Notes: generated by a model not told the origin, from the sequence alone. Shown: positions 52,101 through 60,605, numbered from the stretch's first letter. The stretch is DNA of 64,000 nt from Sphingomonas sp. (GCA_017849555.1 JAFIGU010000040.1:1-64000), one strand, 5' to 3'. A program made the numbers and translations.

Positions 52101-54004
52101 CCGGTGACATTGGCCGCGTCGAGCCCGATCGCGGTGAGCAAGCCACCTGCGCCGACGACGCCGAACAGACCATAGCCGAAGCCGTTGCTACCACGGTTGA
52201 TCCTCAGCCCGTTGATCATGTGATCGCGGCCGTCGAGCGATCCGGTGAAACCGTTGCCGCCATTGGCGGCGACACCCGCGCCGTTGGTGCCGATCGCGAC
52301 GAAGCCGCGCCCGCCGTTCCAATTCGCGGTGCCGGACGCGTCGATATCGGTGGCGAGCGCGAAATTGCCGCTCAGCAGCGTGTTGATCCCCTGCACGCCA
52401 TAAATGTCGGCAAGCTGCCACGGATCGGCCGCGCTGCCCGTCCCGCCTAACGCGCGGAGGAAGGTGGTGCCCGCGGCAAGGCTGAAATCGGCCGCGTGGA
52501 ATGCCGGCGGCGCCGCGCCGAGCTGCTGCCAATTGCCGCGCAGCAGGCTGAAGCTGCCGAGCGCAATATCGCCGCTGGCGCTGATATTCGCGCCGGCATC
52601 GAGCGCCAATCCACCCGCCGCGGCGTTGATCCCGCCGTTGAGGATGATGTCGTTCGCCGCCGTCAGCGTCAGCTTCGCGTTGGAGGCCCAGGCGAGGCTG
52701 GTCGCCAGCGTGATATTGCCCGCCTGGCCGCCGCCCGTCCCGGTCGAGACGATGACATTGCCCAGCGCAAGCGCGTCGATCAGCGTGGTGGCGTTGACCA
52801 CGCTGTCGTTGCCCGAAGCGGTGAAGCCCGGCGCATTGACATCGGCGTCGTCGGAAATCGTGAGATTATAGGGATCGAGCAACAAGGTGCCGAGCCGCGC
52901 GCCGCGCAGATCGGCGGTGCCGCGATAGTCGAGTTGCCCGGCCGACGAGACTTCCACCTCGCCGCCGCTTCCCCTGCCCGCGCCGCGCGCCGAAATCGTG
53001 CCCGCGAAACGTGTCGCGCGATCGGACCAGATCGCGACATCGCCGCCATTGCCGCTGCCGATCGCATCGGCGCGGATCGCGCTGCCGGCATCGACCGTCA
53101 CCGTCGCCGCATGCGCCAGATCGCCGCCGCCCTGGCGCCCGCCGCCGATTCGCACCTCGCCTCCGCCGCCGGCACCCGACACATCGATGGTCGCCCCGGT
53201 CAGCGCGACCGCGTCGCCGGTCAGCGTGACCGATCCGCTGCGCCCGCTCACCCCGCGCGCCTCGATCACGCCCGAAAGGTTTACCAGATTGCGCGCCGCA
53301 TCGAGCGCGCTCGCCGCGCTCAGCAACACGCTGCCGCCGTCCGCCGAGATCCGCCCCGACATGCCGACCGCGCCACCATCGGCAGGCAGCGCGATCTGGA
53401 GGAAACCGTCGCCGGCCAAATCGAGCGTGGCGCGGCTCCCCGAAGCCAGCGCGACGCGCCCCAGCGGGGCGACGATCAGGCCGGCATTGTCGACCTTGCC
53501 CCCGATCAGCGCCGCATAGCCGCCCGCGACGATCGAGATCGTCCCGGCATTGCTCACCCGCCCAGCCTTGCCGGTGACGACGATATCGCCGCGCATGAAG
53601 GCATCGTCCGCCACATCGAGCGTCGAGGCGACAAACCCCGCCGCGCGGACGCTGCCGGTCGCGGTGATCTGGATCCCATTGGGGTTGACCAGAAACACCT
53701 GGCCGTTGGCGTTGAGCGCCCCGGCGATGGTCGAGCTCGCATCGCCGGTGACGCGGTTGAGCAAGACCGACTGGCGGCTCGGCTGGACGATATCGACGCG
53801 ATTGCCTGCGCCGATCGAGAAGCTCTGCCAGTTGATGATCGCGCGATCGCTGCCTTGGTTGATCGTCATCGCGCCGTTGGCCGGCGCGCCGATCGCGGCG
53901 TCGCCGCGCACGATCTGCCCGCCGGTCGGCAAATCGCCGGCATGAGCGACGGCCGGGGCCAGCGCGCTGGTGGCGAGGAGCAGGATGGAAAATGGACGGG
54001 TCAT
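49106..54004 (-). CDS. Two-partner secretion exoprotein (TpsA, hemagglutinin-like) with MBG repeats
   Basis: This 1632-residue adhesin starts with a signal peptide (MTRPFSILLLATSALAPAVA) and a TPS domain (about 25-260; GDAAIGAPANGAMTINQGS, FLVNPNGIQI), which is recognised by its TpsB. A beta-helix region, GLUG-type Gly-rich repeats (about 580-790), a block of tandem MBG-like repeats (about 825-1410), a final MBG_2-like unit and a charged coiled-coil tail (last ~150 residues) follow. It is predicted to be exported to the cell surface for adhesion or biofilm. The ATG at 54004 has GGGGGAG upstream. Confidence 0.92.
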   Translation of the reverse strand: MTRPFSILLLATSALAPAVAHAGDLPTGGQIVRGDAAIGAPANGAMTINQGSDRAIINWQSFSIGAGNRVDIVQPSRQSVLLNRVTGDASSTIAGALNANGQVFLVNPNGIQITATGSVRAAGFVASTLDVADDAFMRGDIVVTGKAGRVSNAGTISIVAGGYAALIGGKVDNAGLIVAPLGRVALASGSRATLDLAGDGFLQIALPADGGAVGMSGRISADGGSVLLSAASALDAARNLVNLSGVIEARGVSGRSGSVTLTGDAVALTGATIDVSGAGGGGEVRIGGGRQGGGDLAHAATVTVDAGSAIRADAIGSGNGGDVAIWSDRATRFAGTISARGAGRGSGGEVEVSSAGQLDYRGTADLRGARLGTLLLDPYNLTISDDADVNAPGFTASGNDSVVNATTLIDALALGNVIVSTGTGGGQAGNITLATSLAWASNAKLTLTAANDIILNGGINAAAGGLALDAGANISASGDIALGSFSLLRGNWQQLGAAPPAFHAADFSLAAGTTFLRALGGTGSAADPWQLADIYGVQGINTLLSGNFALATDIDASGTANWNGGRGFVAIGTNGAGVAANGGNGFTGSLDGRDHMINGLRINRGSNGFGYGLFGVVGAGGLLTAIGLDAANVTGGGDVGALVGRNAGTVRFARVGGSVTGLTATGGLVGTNLAGGTITDSYSIATVSGPLQQASNLGGFVGENYGGIARAYARGAVSGFIYAGGFAGRNAGAIDQVYATGQVTGGNSGGLIGFSDSGSSLSNSFWDTAATGQGFARGSTSSNAGAQGLTTAQFQDSQAFATLARAWNFRTVWAPPSAGYYPEFYRWSRVLTIIPDAVSRVYGDANPTLTAGYYGLRPGDTPLTQATLSTAANAASGVGSYTIVATGGSADPSYRVINLLCTLTVTPRLLTITPDAVSRIYGDANPLTGSATGTGLVNGDTITSVRLSSIATGMSGVGGYGLTASNAVGSGLSNYAITYVPLANGLIVSPRALTVTADPVSRVYGSSNPATGTATGTGLVNGDTISAVSLSSPATSMSGIGSYDLTASNAVGTGLGNYAISYVTLAGGLTVTPLGLTLTITPDAVTRLYGDANPTTGTATGVGLIGNDRIDSVSLASTATRTSGIGSYDLVASNAVGVGLGNYTISYQVLAGGLTVTARPLVITANAVSRIYGDANPLTGGATGVGLVNGDTISSVSLSSSASGGSGVGGYDLTASNAVGTGLGNYAISYATLANGLTVTPRALTITANAVSRIYGDANPLTGGATGVGLVNGDTINSVSLSSPATGGSGVGGYDLTASNAVGTGLGNYAISYAMLANGLTITPRALVVTANAVSRIYGDANPATGSATGAGLVNGDAITAVSLSSSATSGSGIGGYDLNASNAIGTGLGNYAISYRTLANGLTVTPRTLYITADSKSILAGAAIPALTYNVQGLVNGDTLSGNLGTTATTTASAGSYQINLGSLAASKNYNIAFTTGTLDVKNTTGPSPTISPATLPGLDLQGIDIETALMAVQSDRAKLLDSQLAQQIEDVQKRSGEIASLNDQITEKTIEYQKKIYLATSKSQQAKLQKELEDIVASLKVKIDALSSYQQIDMLLLQSLTTKRNEAFEVMTKFLEKMQKSRQSIAGEMR
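49780..51520. repeat. Tandem ~249-bp repeats encoding MBG-like domains in tpsA
   Basis: Seven units of about 83 codons, each with a (R/L)(I/V/L)YG(D/S)(A/S)NP motif and an ASNA(V/I)G...L(G/S)NY motif, are arranged head to tail. The units at about 49971-50220 and 50220-50470 are close to 90% identical at DNA level by eye. The membrane-distal unit (about 51290-51520) is most diverged. Confidence 0.88.
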
Positions 54005-54018
54005 GGCGGCTCCCCCTG

Positions 54019-55749
54019 TCAGAACCGGGTGATCATCGTGAAGGTGACGCGATCGGCGTTGCCGGCGCGCTCGATATGCGCGCGGCCCCATTCGAGCGCG
54101 GTCGACAGCGCCGGCGCGCCGCGCCGCGTGCGCAAGTGGAACCGCGCGCCCGCACCGAATGCATAAACGTCGGTCGAGCGGCGCTCGAATATCGTCGGGC
54201 GTGCGAGATGCGTATTGCCGGCGACCCCGAACAGATAGGGCGCGATCTCCGCCCGCCCGGCGCCGAGCGCGACGTCGATCGGGCGCGCCAGCTCGGCGCG
54301 CGCGACATAGCCGCTATCGCCCTGCAAGGTGCCCGAACGCAGCGGGGAAACCCCGTCGAGCGTCGCGAGGCCGATCTGCTCGGCGTTGACCAGCGTATTG
54401 CCGAACGCGGTCTGCGCGCGGCCATTGACCGCGATCGTGAATCCCGCCGGCACCGGCTGGCGCAGCGACATATCCAGCATCAGCTTGGTAAAGCTGGCGT
54501 CTGCTCCCTGCCGCGAGAGCGGCAACAGCGGCGTCGCATCGGCGGCCGAGCGGGCGCCGAGCCCGTCGATCCCGACCGATGCCTCGAGCCGCGCGAAGAA
54601 GTTGCCGCCGCCGGCCAGTGCCCCCGCCACCGACCCGGCCGCGCGCGCGATCCGCATCCGATCGAGCGAGAGCGGCAGCCGCAACGGGCTGATCGCATCG
54701 ACCGCCTCGCGCTGCGTATCGAACGCAAGCTCGCCCGAGACGGTCAGCGCGCGGCTGCGAATGAAGGGATAAGCGAGCCGCGCGCTGATCCGCTGGAATT
54801 TGCTAGCGGTGCCCAGCGACAGCGCGTCGTGGCGCGGCGCGGTGCGCGCGTCGGTCGCCTCGACGTTGAAGGTCAGCCCGTTGGTGCCGAGCGGCACGAT
54901 CACGCCGCCGACCAGCGCGCGGTTGCGCGGGGTCGCGTCGAGCAGGCTGATCCCGTTGCCGCCGTTCGGAAAACCGCTCGCGCGCAGATAGATCGTCTCC
55001 CCCAGCCCGAGCATCGTGTTGAAATTGACGCCGAGCCCGAACGCATCGCCGCCCAATGCGCGCGGCAGATTGTTATCGAGCGTGAGATAGCCGCTCACCG
55101 GGCGATAATCGGCGGAGATGATGAGGACCGTGCCGCCGGGGGTCGTGCCCGGTGCCAGCGTCGAGCGCAGCGCGACGCCCGGCATATCCCCCGCCAGCAG
55201 CAGCCGTCGCTCGATCGCGGCCATCGTCACCGCCGATTGCCCGACCAGCGGCGCCAGCATGTGCGCGATCCGGCCGCGCACCGGCGGGGGCAGATTGCTC
55301 GTATCGACGCTTTCGATCTGCCCCGCGGTGACGACGAGGCGAAGCTCGGCACCGTTATCGAGGTGCTGCGCAGGAACGCTGACCCGCACCAGCACGCGCC
55401 CGCTCGCCGCGAACCACGTTTCCAGCGCGCGCGCCGTCGCGAAGATTTCGGCGATGCTCACGGGATGCCCGACCAGGGTTTCACGCAAGGTCGCCAGTTC
55501 GGCCGGCTCGATCGCGAGCCCGTCGACGCGCACCCCCGACAGGGTAACGATCAGCGCTTCCGATCCCGGCGGCGCGGTCACCCCCGGCCCCTGGGGGATG
55601 ACGACGGGCGCTGCGGGGCGTTCGAGCGCCGGCGCATAGCTCGGCGGGGTGATCTGGCTCGCGGTCTGGGCCTGCGCCGGCGCGCCGCCGAGCGCGCTCG
55701 CCCAAAGCCAGGATACGCCCAGCATCAAGCCATGCCGCCGTCGCTTCAT
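54019..55749 (-). CDS. Two-partner secretion outer-membrane transporter (TpsB, ShlB/FhaC type)
   Basis: This 576-residue Omp85-superfamily protein has a signal peptide ending AQAQ, a Pro-rich stretch, two POTRA domains (about 60-215; VRVDGLAIEPAEL, RVLVRVSVPAQHLDNGAELRLVVTAG-type) and a 16-strand barrel ending in a terminal Phe (TFTMITRF). The VRGF-like and GYLTLDNN motifs of TpsB are visible. It exports the downstream TpsA, 14 nt away. The ATG at 55749 is used. Confidence 0.92.
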   Translation of the reverse strand: MKRRRHGLMLGVSWLWASALGGAPAQAQTASQITPPSYAPALERPAAPVVIPQGPGVTAPPGSEALIVTLSGVRVDGLAIEPAELATLRETLVGHPVSIAEIFATARALETWFAASGRVLVRVSVPAQHLDNGAELRLVVTAGQIESVDTSNLPPPVRGRIAHMLAPLVGQSAVTMAAIERRLLLAGDMPGVALRSTLAPGTTPGGTVLIISADYRPVSGYLTLDNNLPRALGGDAFGLGVNFNTMLGLGETIYLRASGFPNGGNGISLLDATPRNRALVGGVIVPLGTNGLTFNVEATDARTAPRHDALSLGTASKFQRISARLAYPFIRSRALTVSGELAFDTQREAVDAISPLRLPLSLDRMRIARAAGSVAGALAGGGNFFARLEASVGIDGLGARSAADATPLLPLSRQGADASFTKLMLDMSLRQPVPAGFTIAVNGRAQTAFGNTLVNAEQIGLATLDGVSPLRSGTLQGDSGYVARAELARPIDVALGAGRAEIAPYLFGVAGNTHLARPTIFERRSTDVYAFGAGARFHLRTRRGAPALSTALEWGRAHIERAGNADRVTFTMITRF

Positions 55750-55773
55750 TCCCCGTTGCCCTTCCTTTAAGGT

Positions 55774-55814
55774 GCAACGGGCCGGGCTTCTTCGCCCCAG
55801 CGCCGGCCCGATGC
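55774..55814 (-). promoter_or_regulatory. Stem-loop in the tpsB leader
   Basis: GCAACGGGCCGG (55774-55785) and CCGGCCCGATGC (55803-55814) pair over 12 positions with one mismatch. On the minus strand the stem ends 24 nt before the tpsB ATG. It could be a leader structure or the end of the upstream MarR transcript; no T-run follows. Confidence 0.4.
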
Positions 55815-56007
55815 AAAATCGGACGTCCAATTAGTTCAGAATGAGTGCGGCGAGTATCCCCGAAAACAGGTATAAACCGGCCGGATTTATTAAACGCCGG
55901 TAACCACGGTGATCCCGGCGCCACGATTCTCAGGGAGCGCGGCAGAGTTTGCGCGCTCGAATATTATCAACGCCGCACGTTATGCTCTCGCAAGCGGCTC
56001 GCTCTCC

Positions 56008-56478
56008 CTAAGGGGCGAGCAATTGTTCGGTCATGCCGTCCTGGATGGCGATGATTTGTTCCAGCACGTCGGCCACGATCCGCAATTCCTCGGTGCTGCG
56101 CTGGTCGAACGCGGCGGCGCCGGCCTGGGCCAGCGGCAGATAGGCCTTCTGGATCAGCGCTTCGGTTGCTGCGCCCGCCTCCACCAACACCTTGCGCCTG
56201 TCGAGCGGGTCCGGGCGGCGGCGAACATAGTTGCGGGCTTCCAGCCGGTCGACCAGCGCCGTCACCGCCGCAGGGGTGAGCCGGGTAGCCCGGGCAATCG
56301 CGCTCGCCGGCTGCGGGCCGCCGGCGAGGAAGCTCAGGCACAGCCGCTCGGCGGGACCCAGCCGAAAGATCTCGCCCACGGTTTCGTCGTAGCGCTGGGT
56401 GGCGTCCTGCCAGCGCATGATCAGGCCACCAAGCCGCTCGATCAGCCAGGCCTTGCTCGACTCATTTGATTCGATCAT
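56008..56478 (-). CDS. MarR-family transcriptional regulator
   Basis: This 156-residue winged-helix regulator has GPAERLCLSFLAGGPQPASAIARATRLTPAAVTALVDRLEARNYV-type HTH order and a DRRKV wing (RRRPDPLDRRKVLVE). MarR proteins repress genes until they bind a small ligand. It is divergent from the FAD monooxygenase; the 66-nt gap is AT-rich with CTAAT repeated at 56479 and 56495 and is the likely operator. Confidence 0.9.
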   Translation of the reverse strand: MIESNESSKAWLIERLGGLIMRWQDATQRYDETVGEIFRLGPAERLCLSFLAGGPQPASAIARATRLTPAAVTALVDRLEARNYVRRRPDPLDRRKVLVEAGAATEALIQKAYLPLAQAGAAAFDQRSTEELRIVADVLEQIIAIQDGMTEQLLAP

Positions 56479-56544
56479 CTAATTATCATATCGTCTAATA
56501 GTTCAATTGTCATAGCATGTACCGGCAAGATCGATGGGGCAAGG

Positions 56545-57738
56545 ATGAAAACACGGATCGGTATCGTCGGGGCGGGTTTCGCCGGGCTGGCGCTCGCCCT
56601 GGCGCTGGTCCGCCGGGGCTTTGCGCCCACCGTCATCGAGAAGAGAAGCGAGGAGCAGCTGCGGAACGAAGGCATCTTCCTGACGCTGGCGCCCAACGGC
56701 ATGAACGCGCTGCGCGGACTGGGCCTGGCGGACGCGGCGCTCGCGCGCGGCATCGAGACCCGCGGTCTGGTCTTTCACAACGAACGTGGCCGCGTGCTGG
56801 GGGCGCTCGATTATACGAGGCACGTCCAGCGTTTCGCCGCGCCATCGGTCACTATCCCCCGTGGCGAATTGGGCGCGATCCTGCTCGAGGCGGCGCGGGC
56901 TGCCGGGATCGCCATCCGCTTCGGCACGGCGGTCGACGCTGTCACGCAAACCTCGTCCGACGTGCTGGTGACCGGATCGGACGGCGGCGGCGAGCGCTTT
57001 GACATCCTGGTCGGCGCCGACGGGCTGCGCTCGCGCGTGCGCCGCCTCACCATGCCCGACCTCCCGGCGCCCGCCTATAACGGCCTGCAGGGCAGCGGCG
57101 GCATCGTCGACGTGCCCGATGTGCCCCCCACCGACGGCCGCATGCACATGACCTTCGGTCGCAATGCCTTCTTCGGCTACATCAAGGCGCCAGCCGCCCC
57201 AGTCCATTGGTTCAACACCTTTCCCCAGGCCGAAGAAAACCGCGCCACACCCCTGACGGGCGCACCGCTGGCGCAATTCCTGGCGGGCCTTCACCGGCTC
57301 GACCCTGAGGTCAATCGACGGATCATCGCGGCAGTCGATCCAGCGGACATTCGTGTCTATCCGGATTTCGACATTCCAAGCCTCTCGCACTGGTCGCTCG
57401 GGCGGGTGGTATTGATCGGCGACGCGGCCCACGCAGTCACGCCCCATTCCGGCCAAGGCGCCTCGATGGCGCTGGAGGACGCGCTCGTGCTCGCGGCCGC
57501 GATCGCGGCCGAACCCGCGCCCGCCCGGGCGTTCGAGCGCTTCGAATCGCTGCGCCGCGCGCGGGTCGAAGCGGCAGTTCGCCTCGGTCGGCAGAGCGGC
57601 ACGCCCAAAAAGGCCCAGGGCTGGCTCTCGCTGCGCCTGCGCGATTTGCTGCTGCCGCTTTTCGTCCCGCTCGGACAGAAGGCGCAGGAGCGACTCTTTG
57701 CCTATCGGGTAGATCAGGAACCTTTGTCGCTGCCCTGA
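56545..57738 (+). CDS. FAD-dependent monooxygenase (PHBH/TetX-like group)
   Basis: This 397-residue flavoprotein has the dinucleotide motif GIVGAGFAGLALALAL, the DG motif (LVGADGLRSRVRR) and the GD motif (VVLIGDAAHAVTPHSGQGASMALEDA) of class A flavin monooxygenases. The substrate is unknown; aromatic hydroxylation or drug modification are the usual roles. Control by the divergent MarR protein suggests induction by its substrate. Confidence 0.9.
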   Translation: MKTRIGIVGAGFAGLALALALVRRGFAPTVIEKRSEEQLRNEGIFLTLAPNGMNALRGLGLADAALARGIETRGLVFHNERGRVLGALDYTRHVQRFAAPSVTIPRGELGAILLEAARAAGIAIRFGTAVDAVTQTSSDVLVTGSDGGGERFDILVGADGLRSRVRRLTMPDLPAPAYNGLQGSGGIVDVPDVPPTDGRMHMTFGRNAFFGYIKAPAAPVHWFNTFPQAEENRATPLTGAPLAQFLAGLHRLDPEVNRRIIAAVDPADIRVYPDFDIPSLSHWSLGRVVLIGDAAHAVTPHSGQGASMALEDALVLAAAIAAEPAPARAFERFESLRRARVEAAVRLGRQSGTPKKAQGWLSLRLRDLLLPLFVPLGQKAQERLFAYRVDQEPLSLP

Positions 57739-57852
57739 TCTCCCGGCGGCGATCACCGAGAAAGGGGCGTCAGCGACGATAACCTAGCTCGCGCGGGGCT
57801 TCTGCCATGTAAGATTGTTCCACGCCCCCGTGCGCGCGCCCGTTTCCGAACC

Positions 57853-58578
57853 TCAACCAATAACGCACAAAAGCGCGAGGCCGGCGAGGCAGCCGCCGAC
57901 AATCGGCCCGAGGACTGGAATCGCGGCATAGCCCCAATCCGAACTGCCCTTGCCGGGAACAGGCAGCAGCGCGTGCGCGATACGGGGTCCCAGATCGCGT
58001 GCGGGATTGATGGCATAGCCGGTGGTTCCGCCGAGCGACAGGCCGATGCCCCAGACGAGGACGCCAACAAGATAAGGGCCGATCCCGTCAGGGACCCCGT
58101 TCGGCGATACCTGCCGGGAAAAGAGCGCGCCGGCGACGAACGTCAGAGCGAATGTCCCGATGACCTCGCTCACGAAATTTGCCGTCGGGCGGCGAATGGC
58201 GGGCTCGGTGCAGAAGGCCGCGCGCTTGATCGCGGGATCGGGCGTTCTTTGCCAATGGGGCAAATAATGAAGGAAAACCAGCGTCGCGCCCAAGATCGCG
58301 CCGAGCATTTCGCCCGCCACTGCTTGGGCTATATCCGTCCAATTGTTGTGCAATATCGCCATGCCGATCGCGAATGCGGGGTTGAGATAGGCCGGCTGGC
58401 TGCCGCATGCCTTGGCGACAATGATGCCGATAAGAACGGCGAAGGCCCAGCCGGTCGTGATCGCCATCCATCCCGCGCTCTCGGCTTTCGAATCCTTGAG
58501 GAGGACGCCGGCGACGACACCGTTGCCAAACAAGATAAGCGCCGCCGTCCCCAATAACTCCCCAATGAAAATATTCAT
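57853..58578 (-). CDS. MIP-family channel, aquaglyceroporin (GlpF) type
   Basis: This 241-residue channel has six membrane helices and two half-helices with NPA boxes: AYLNPAFAIG and AINPARDLGPR. The Asp after the second NPAR is the mark of the glycerol-conducting subgroup, which can also pass metalloid acids. The ATG at 58578 has GGAGGCGGG upstream and TATAAT 20 nt upstream. It is the last gene of the minus-strand cluster starting at 63875. Confidence 0.92.
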   Translation of the reverse strand: MNIFIGELLGTAALILFGNGVVAGVLLKDSKAESAGWMAITTGWAFAVLIGIIVAKACGSQPAYLNPAFAIGMAILHNNWTDIAQAVAGEMLGAILGATLVFLHYLPHWQRTPDPAIKRAAFCTEPAIRRPTANFVSEVIGTFALTFVAGALFSRQVSPNGVPDGIGPYLVGVLVWGIGLSLGGTTGYAINPARDLGPRIAHALLPVPGKGSSDWGYAAIPVLGPIVGGCLAGLALLCVIG

Positions 58579-58597
58579 TCGCCCGCCTCCGCTCCGG

Positions 58598-58603
58598 ATT
58601 ATA
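58598..58603 (-). promoter_or_regulatory. -10 element of the MIP channel gene
   Basis: A consensus TATAAT reads on the minus strand 20 nt before the ATG. No good -35 lies 16-18 bp upstream, so an activator may be needed. Confidence 0.45.
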
Positions 58604-58702
58604 TTTAGCCGGCCAAGCCGATTTGACGAGCAGTGATTACGACCTGTGGTGCGCGTGGCTAGCCCTTGTGGACGCCCCACGCACATCGAGTGCGTCGAAC
58701 CG

Positions 58703-58852
58703 TCACACGCCCTCCCGATCGACGGACGCCGTCGCTTCGCGCAGCGCGATGGCACATTGCTCGCAGCACACTTCGACGACGGTGCCGCCGATGGTGACCG
58801 ATCGGCGCGCCTCGTCGAGCGGCATGTCGCATGCTGCGCAATTGTCCTGCAT
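58703..58852 (-). CDS. 49-residue Cys-rich protein (CxxC...CCxxC), likely metal binding
   Basis: The protein reads MQDNCAACDMPLDEARR..., then TIGGTVVEVCCEQCAIALRE, ending ...VDREGV. The spacing CxxC-x~22-CCxxC resembles YHS/TRASH-type treble-clef metal-binding modules. AGGAGAAAAGCC precedes the ATG at ideal spacing, which strongly supports translation. It sits between the AraC regulator and the MIP channel in a cluster with metal-related families. No function is assigned; a metallochaperone or metal sensor role is an inference. Confidence 0.72.
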   Translation of the reverse strand: MQDNCAACDMPLDEARRSVTIGGTVVEVCCEQCAIALREATASVDREGV

Positions 58853-58924
58853 GGCTTTTCTCCTCGATTCAACGATGCCGACGGAAGGCGTTGTCCGCTG
58901 TCGATTACTTAGCCGCTCTTAAGG

Positions 58925-59755
58925 TCACCGTACCCGGACGGCGCGCTGGAATTCCCCCGGCGAGCGACCATAGAGCTGGCGGAACGCGGAGGTGAAATGG
59001 CTGTGGCTGGAAAAGCCGAGATCGAGCGCGAGCATGGTCAGATCGCGGCAATCGCTGAGCAGATCGAGCGCGCGCGCCAGCCGCAGGCGTAGCTGATAGC
59101 GATAGAGCGGCACCCCTTCGGCCTGTGCGAAGACCTGGGTGAGATACACCGGCGACACCCCGACCTCCCGCGCAATCGCCGCCAGCGTCCAGCGACGCCC
59201 GGGATCGGCGGCGAGCAGCAGCTTGGTCCGGTCGACCAATTTCTCGCGCCCATAGCTCGTCGCCCGTTCGTGCGAGGTGCGCTCGCCGAGCGACCGGCGG
59301 ATCAGCGTGAGGGCAAGCGTTTCCGCCTCCAGCGTTTCCATTGCCCCGCGCGCGAGGCCGTGGCGCAGCAGCGCGACGAGCGCCTGCGCCCTGGGATCGA
59401 TGCCGCGATGGGCGCGCCTGAAGCGGGTCGCCGGCCCCTCCGCGAGCTGGTCGGCGGGTGCCAATTCCCGGATCAGCGCGGGATCGACCGCGATCGACAA
59501 GCAACCGTCGCCGCCCGATACGGGATGGCTGACGGCATATTCCTCGTCTTCGTTGAAGAAGACGAGCTGATTGGCCTCCGCGACGGTTTCCCCCGCGCCG
59601 ACATGCCGCATGAACGCGCCGCGATAGGGATAGACGAGGTGGAGCGCGGTCGCGCATTCGCTCGGCGTCTTATGCTTGCAGTCGCCGCTGCACCGTATGT
59701 CACGGATCGACAGCGTCGTCGTTTCCAGCAGCGATGTGACGCGCAATTCGTTCAT
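58925..59755 (-). CDS. AraC-family regulator with three N-terminal cysteines
   Basis: This 276-residue regulator has an N-terminal cupin-like sensing domain (about 1-170) and two AraC HTH motifs (about 180-275: TLAAIAREVGVSPVYLTQVFAQ and ALDLGFSSHSHFTSAFRQLYG). Near the N-terminus it carries RCSGDCKHKTPSEC, a C-x3-C-x6-C group that could bind metal or sense redox state. The ATG at 59755 gives standard length. It is embedded in the metal-type cluster and is its probable controller. Confidence 0.88.
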   Translation of the reverse strand: MNELRVTSLLETTTLSIRDIRCSGDCKHKTPSECATALHLVYPYRGAFMRHVGAGETVAEANQLVFFNEDEEYAVSHPVSGGDGCLSIAVDPALIRELAPADQLAEGPATRFRRAHRGIDPRAQALVALLRHGLARGAMETLEAETLALTLIRRSLGERTSHERATSYGREKLVDRTKLLLAADPGRRWTLAAIAREVGVSPVYLTQVFAQAEGVPLYRYQLRLRLARALDLLSDCRDLTMLALDLGFSSHSHFTSAFRQLYGRSPGEFQRAVRVR

Positions 59756-59786
59756 GGCCTGCCCATCTCCCTGCCAATGTAGCGCA

Positions 59787-60602
59787 TCATTCGATCGCGC
59801 CAAAGCTGAGGCTGGAGAAACTGGTGTCGAAATCGGTGAGGCTGGTTTTCGGCTGCGGCCGCGTCCAGATGACGTTGAGCTGCCAGTTGCCCTTGCCGGG
59901 CAATCTGAACACCGCACGCCCCTGCGCGTCGCTGCGGCGCATCGCGACGGGTTCGGCATCGTGGTCGAGGTCGTTCAGCTTCACCAGCGCGCCGGCGAGC
60001 GGCGTGCCGCGATAATAGATGCGCACCGGCAGCGCGCCGCCGCGCCCGATCGTCAGCGGATCGGCCTCCGGCACGATCTCCAGCGCCAACCCGGCGGGCT
60101 TCGTCACGCGGCTCGCCGGCTGCGCACCCGCAAGCCCGACGCGTACGATCGTCTTCGCGTGGCGGCTATAATTCTCCGCGCCGTCCGCATCCATGCGCCC
60201 CGCGCTGGTGCGCAGCGCGATCGCGGGCGTCAAACCTTCGACCTTGAGATAATCGTTGAAGCGGATCGCCGGCAGATGGCTTTCGGCGCGATTGTCGGTT
60301 TCGAGCAAGACGACATAGGTTCCCGGCGCACCGAACGCCGCCGTCGCGTCATCCGCGCCGCCGATATGCATGCCGGGCCTGAGGTCGATCTGCCGCCCGT
60401 TCGGCGCGATCGCCGCAAACCGCACGATCCGTCGCGCGGGGATCGGCGAGCGCTGGCGATACGGGCCGTGCCCGACCTGCAGCGTCATCCGGATCGGCTC
60501 GCCCGGCGCGGCTTGCCAGCGCGCGGGTTGGAGCCAGAAATCATGCGCGTCGGCGGCGACGGCGACGGCGAGCAGGCACAGCGGGGCGAAACGAAGAGGC
60601 AT
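59787..60602 (-). CDS. DUF4198-domain periplasmic protein
   Basis: This 271-residue exported protein has a signal peptide (PLRFAPLCLLAVAVAADA) followed by AHDFWLQPARWQAAPGE, the typical start of mature DUF4198 proteins, where the exposed N-terminal His may bind metal. Two beta-sandwich regions follow, with VRIYYRGTPLAGALVKL and GNWQLNVIWTRP near the end. DUF4198 members (NikK/CbiK-type) accompany nickel and cobalt uptake systems. It is 3 nt from the upstream membrane-protein gene. Confidence 0.85.
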   Translation of the reverse strand: MPLRFAPLCLLAVAVAADAHDFWLQPARWQAAPGEPIRMTLQVGHGPYRQRSPIPARRIVRFAAIAPNGRQIDLRPGMHIGGADDATAAFGAPGTYVVLLETDNRAESHLPAIRFNDYLKVEGLTPAIALRTSAGRMDADGAENYSRHAKTIVRVGLAGAQPASRVTKPAGLALEIVPEADPLTIGRGGALPVRIYYRGTPLAGALVKLNDLDHDAEPVAMRRSDAQGRAVFRLPGKGNWQLNVIWTRPQPKTSLTDFDTSFSSLSFGAIE

Positions 60603-60605
60603 CGC

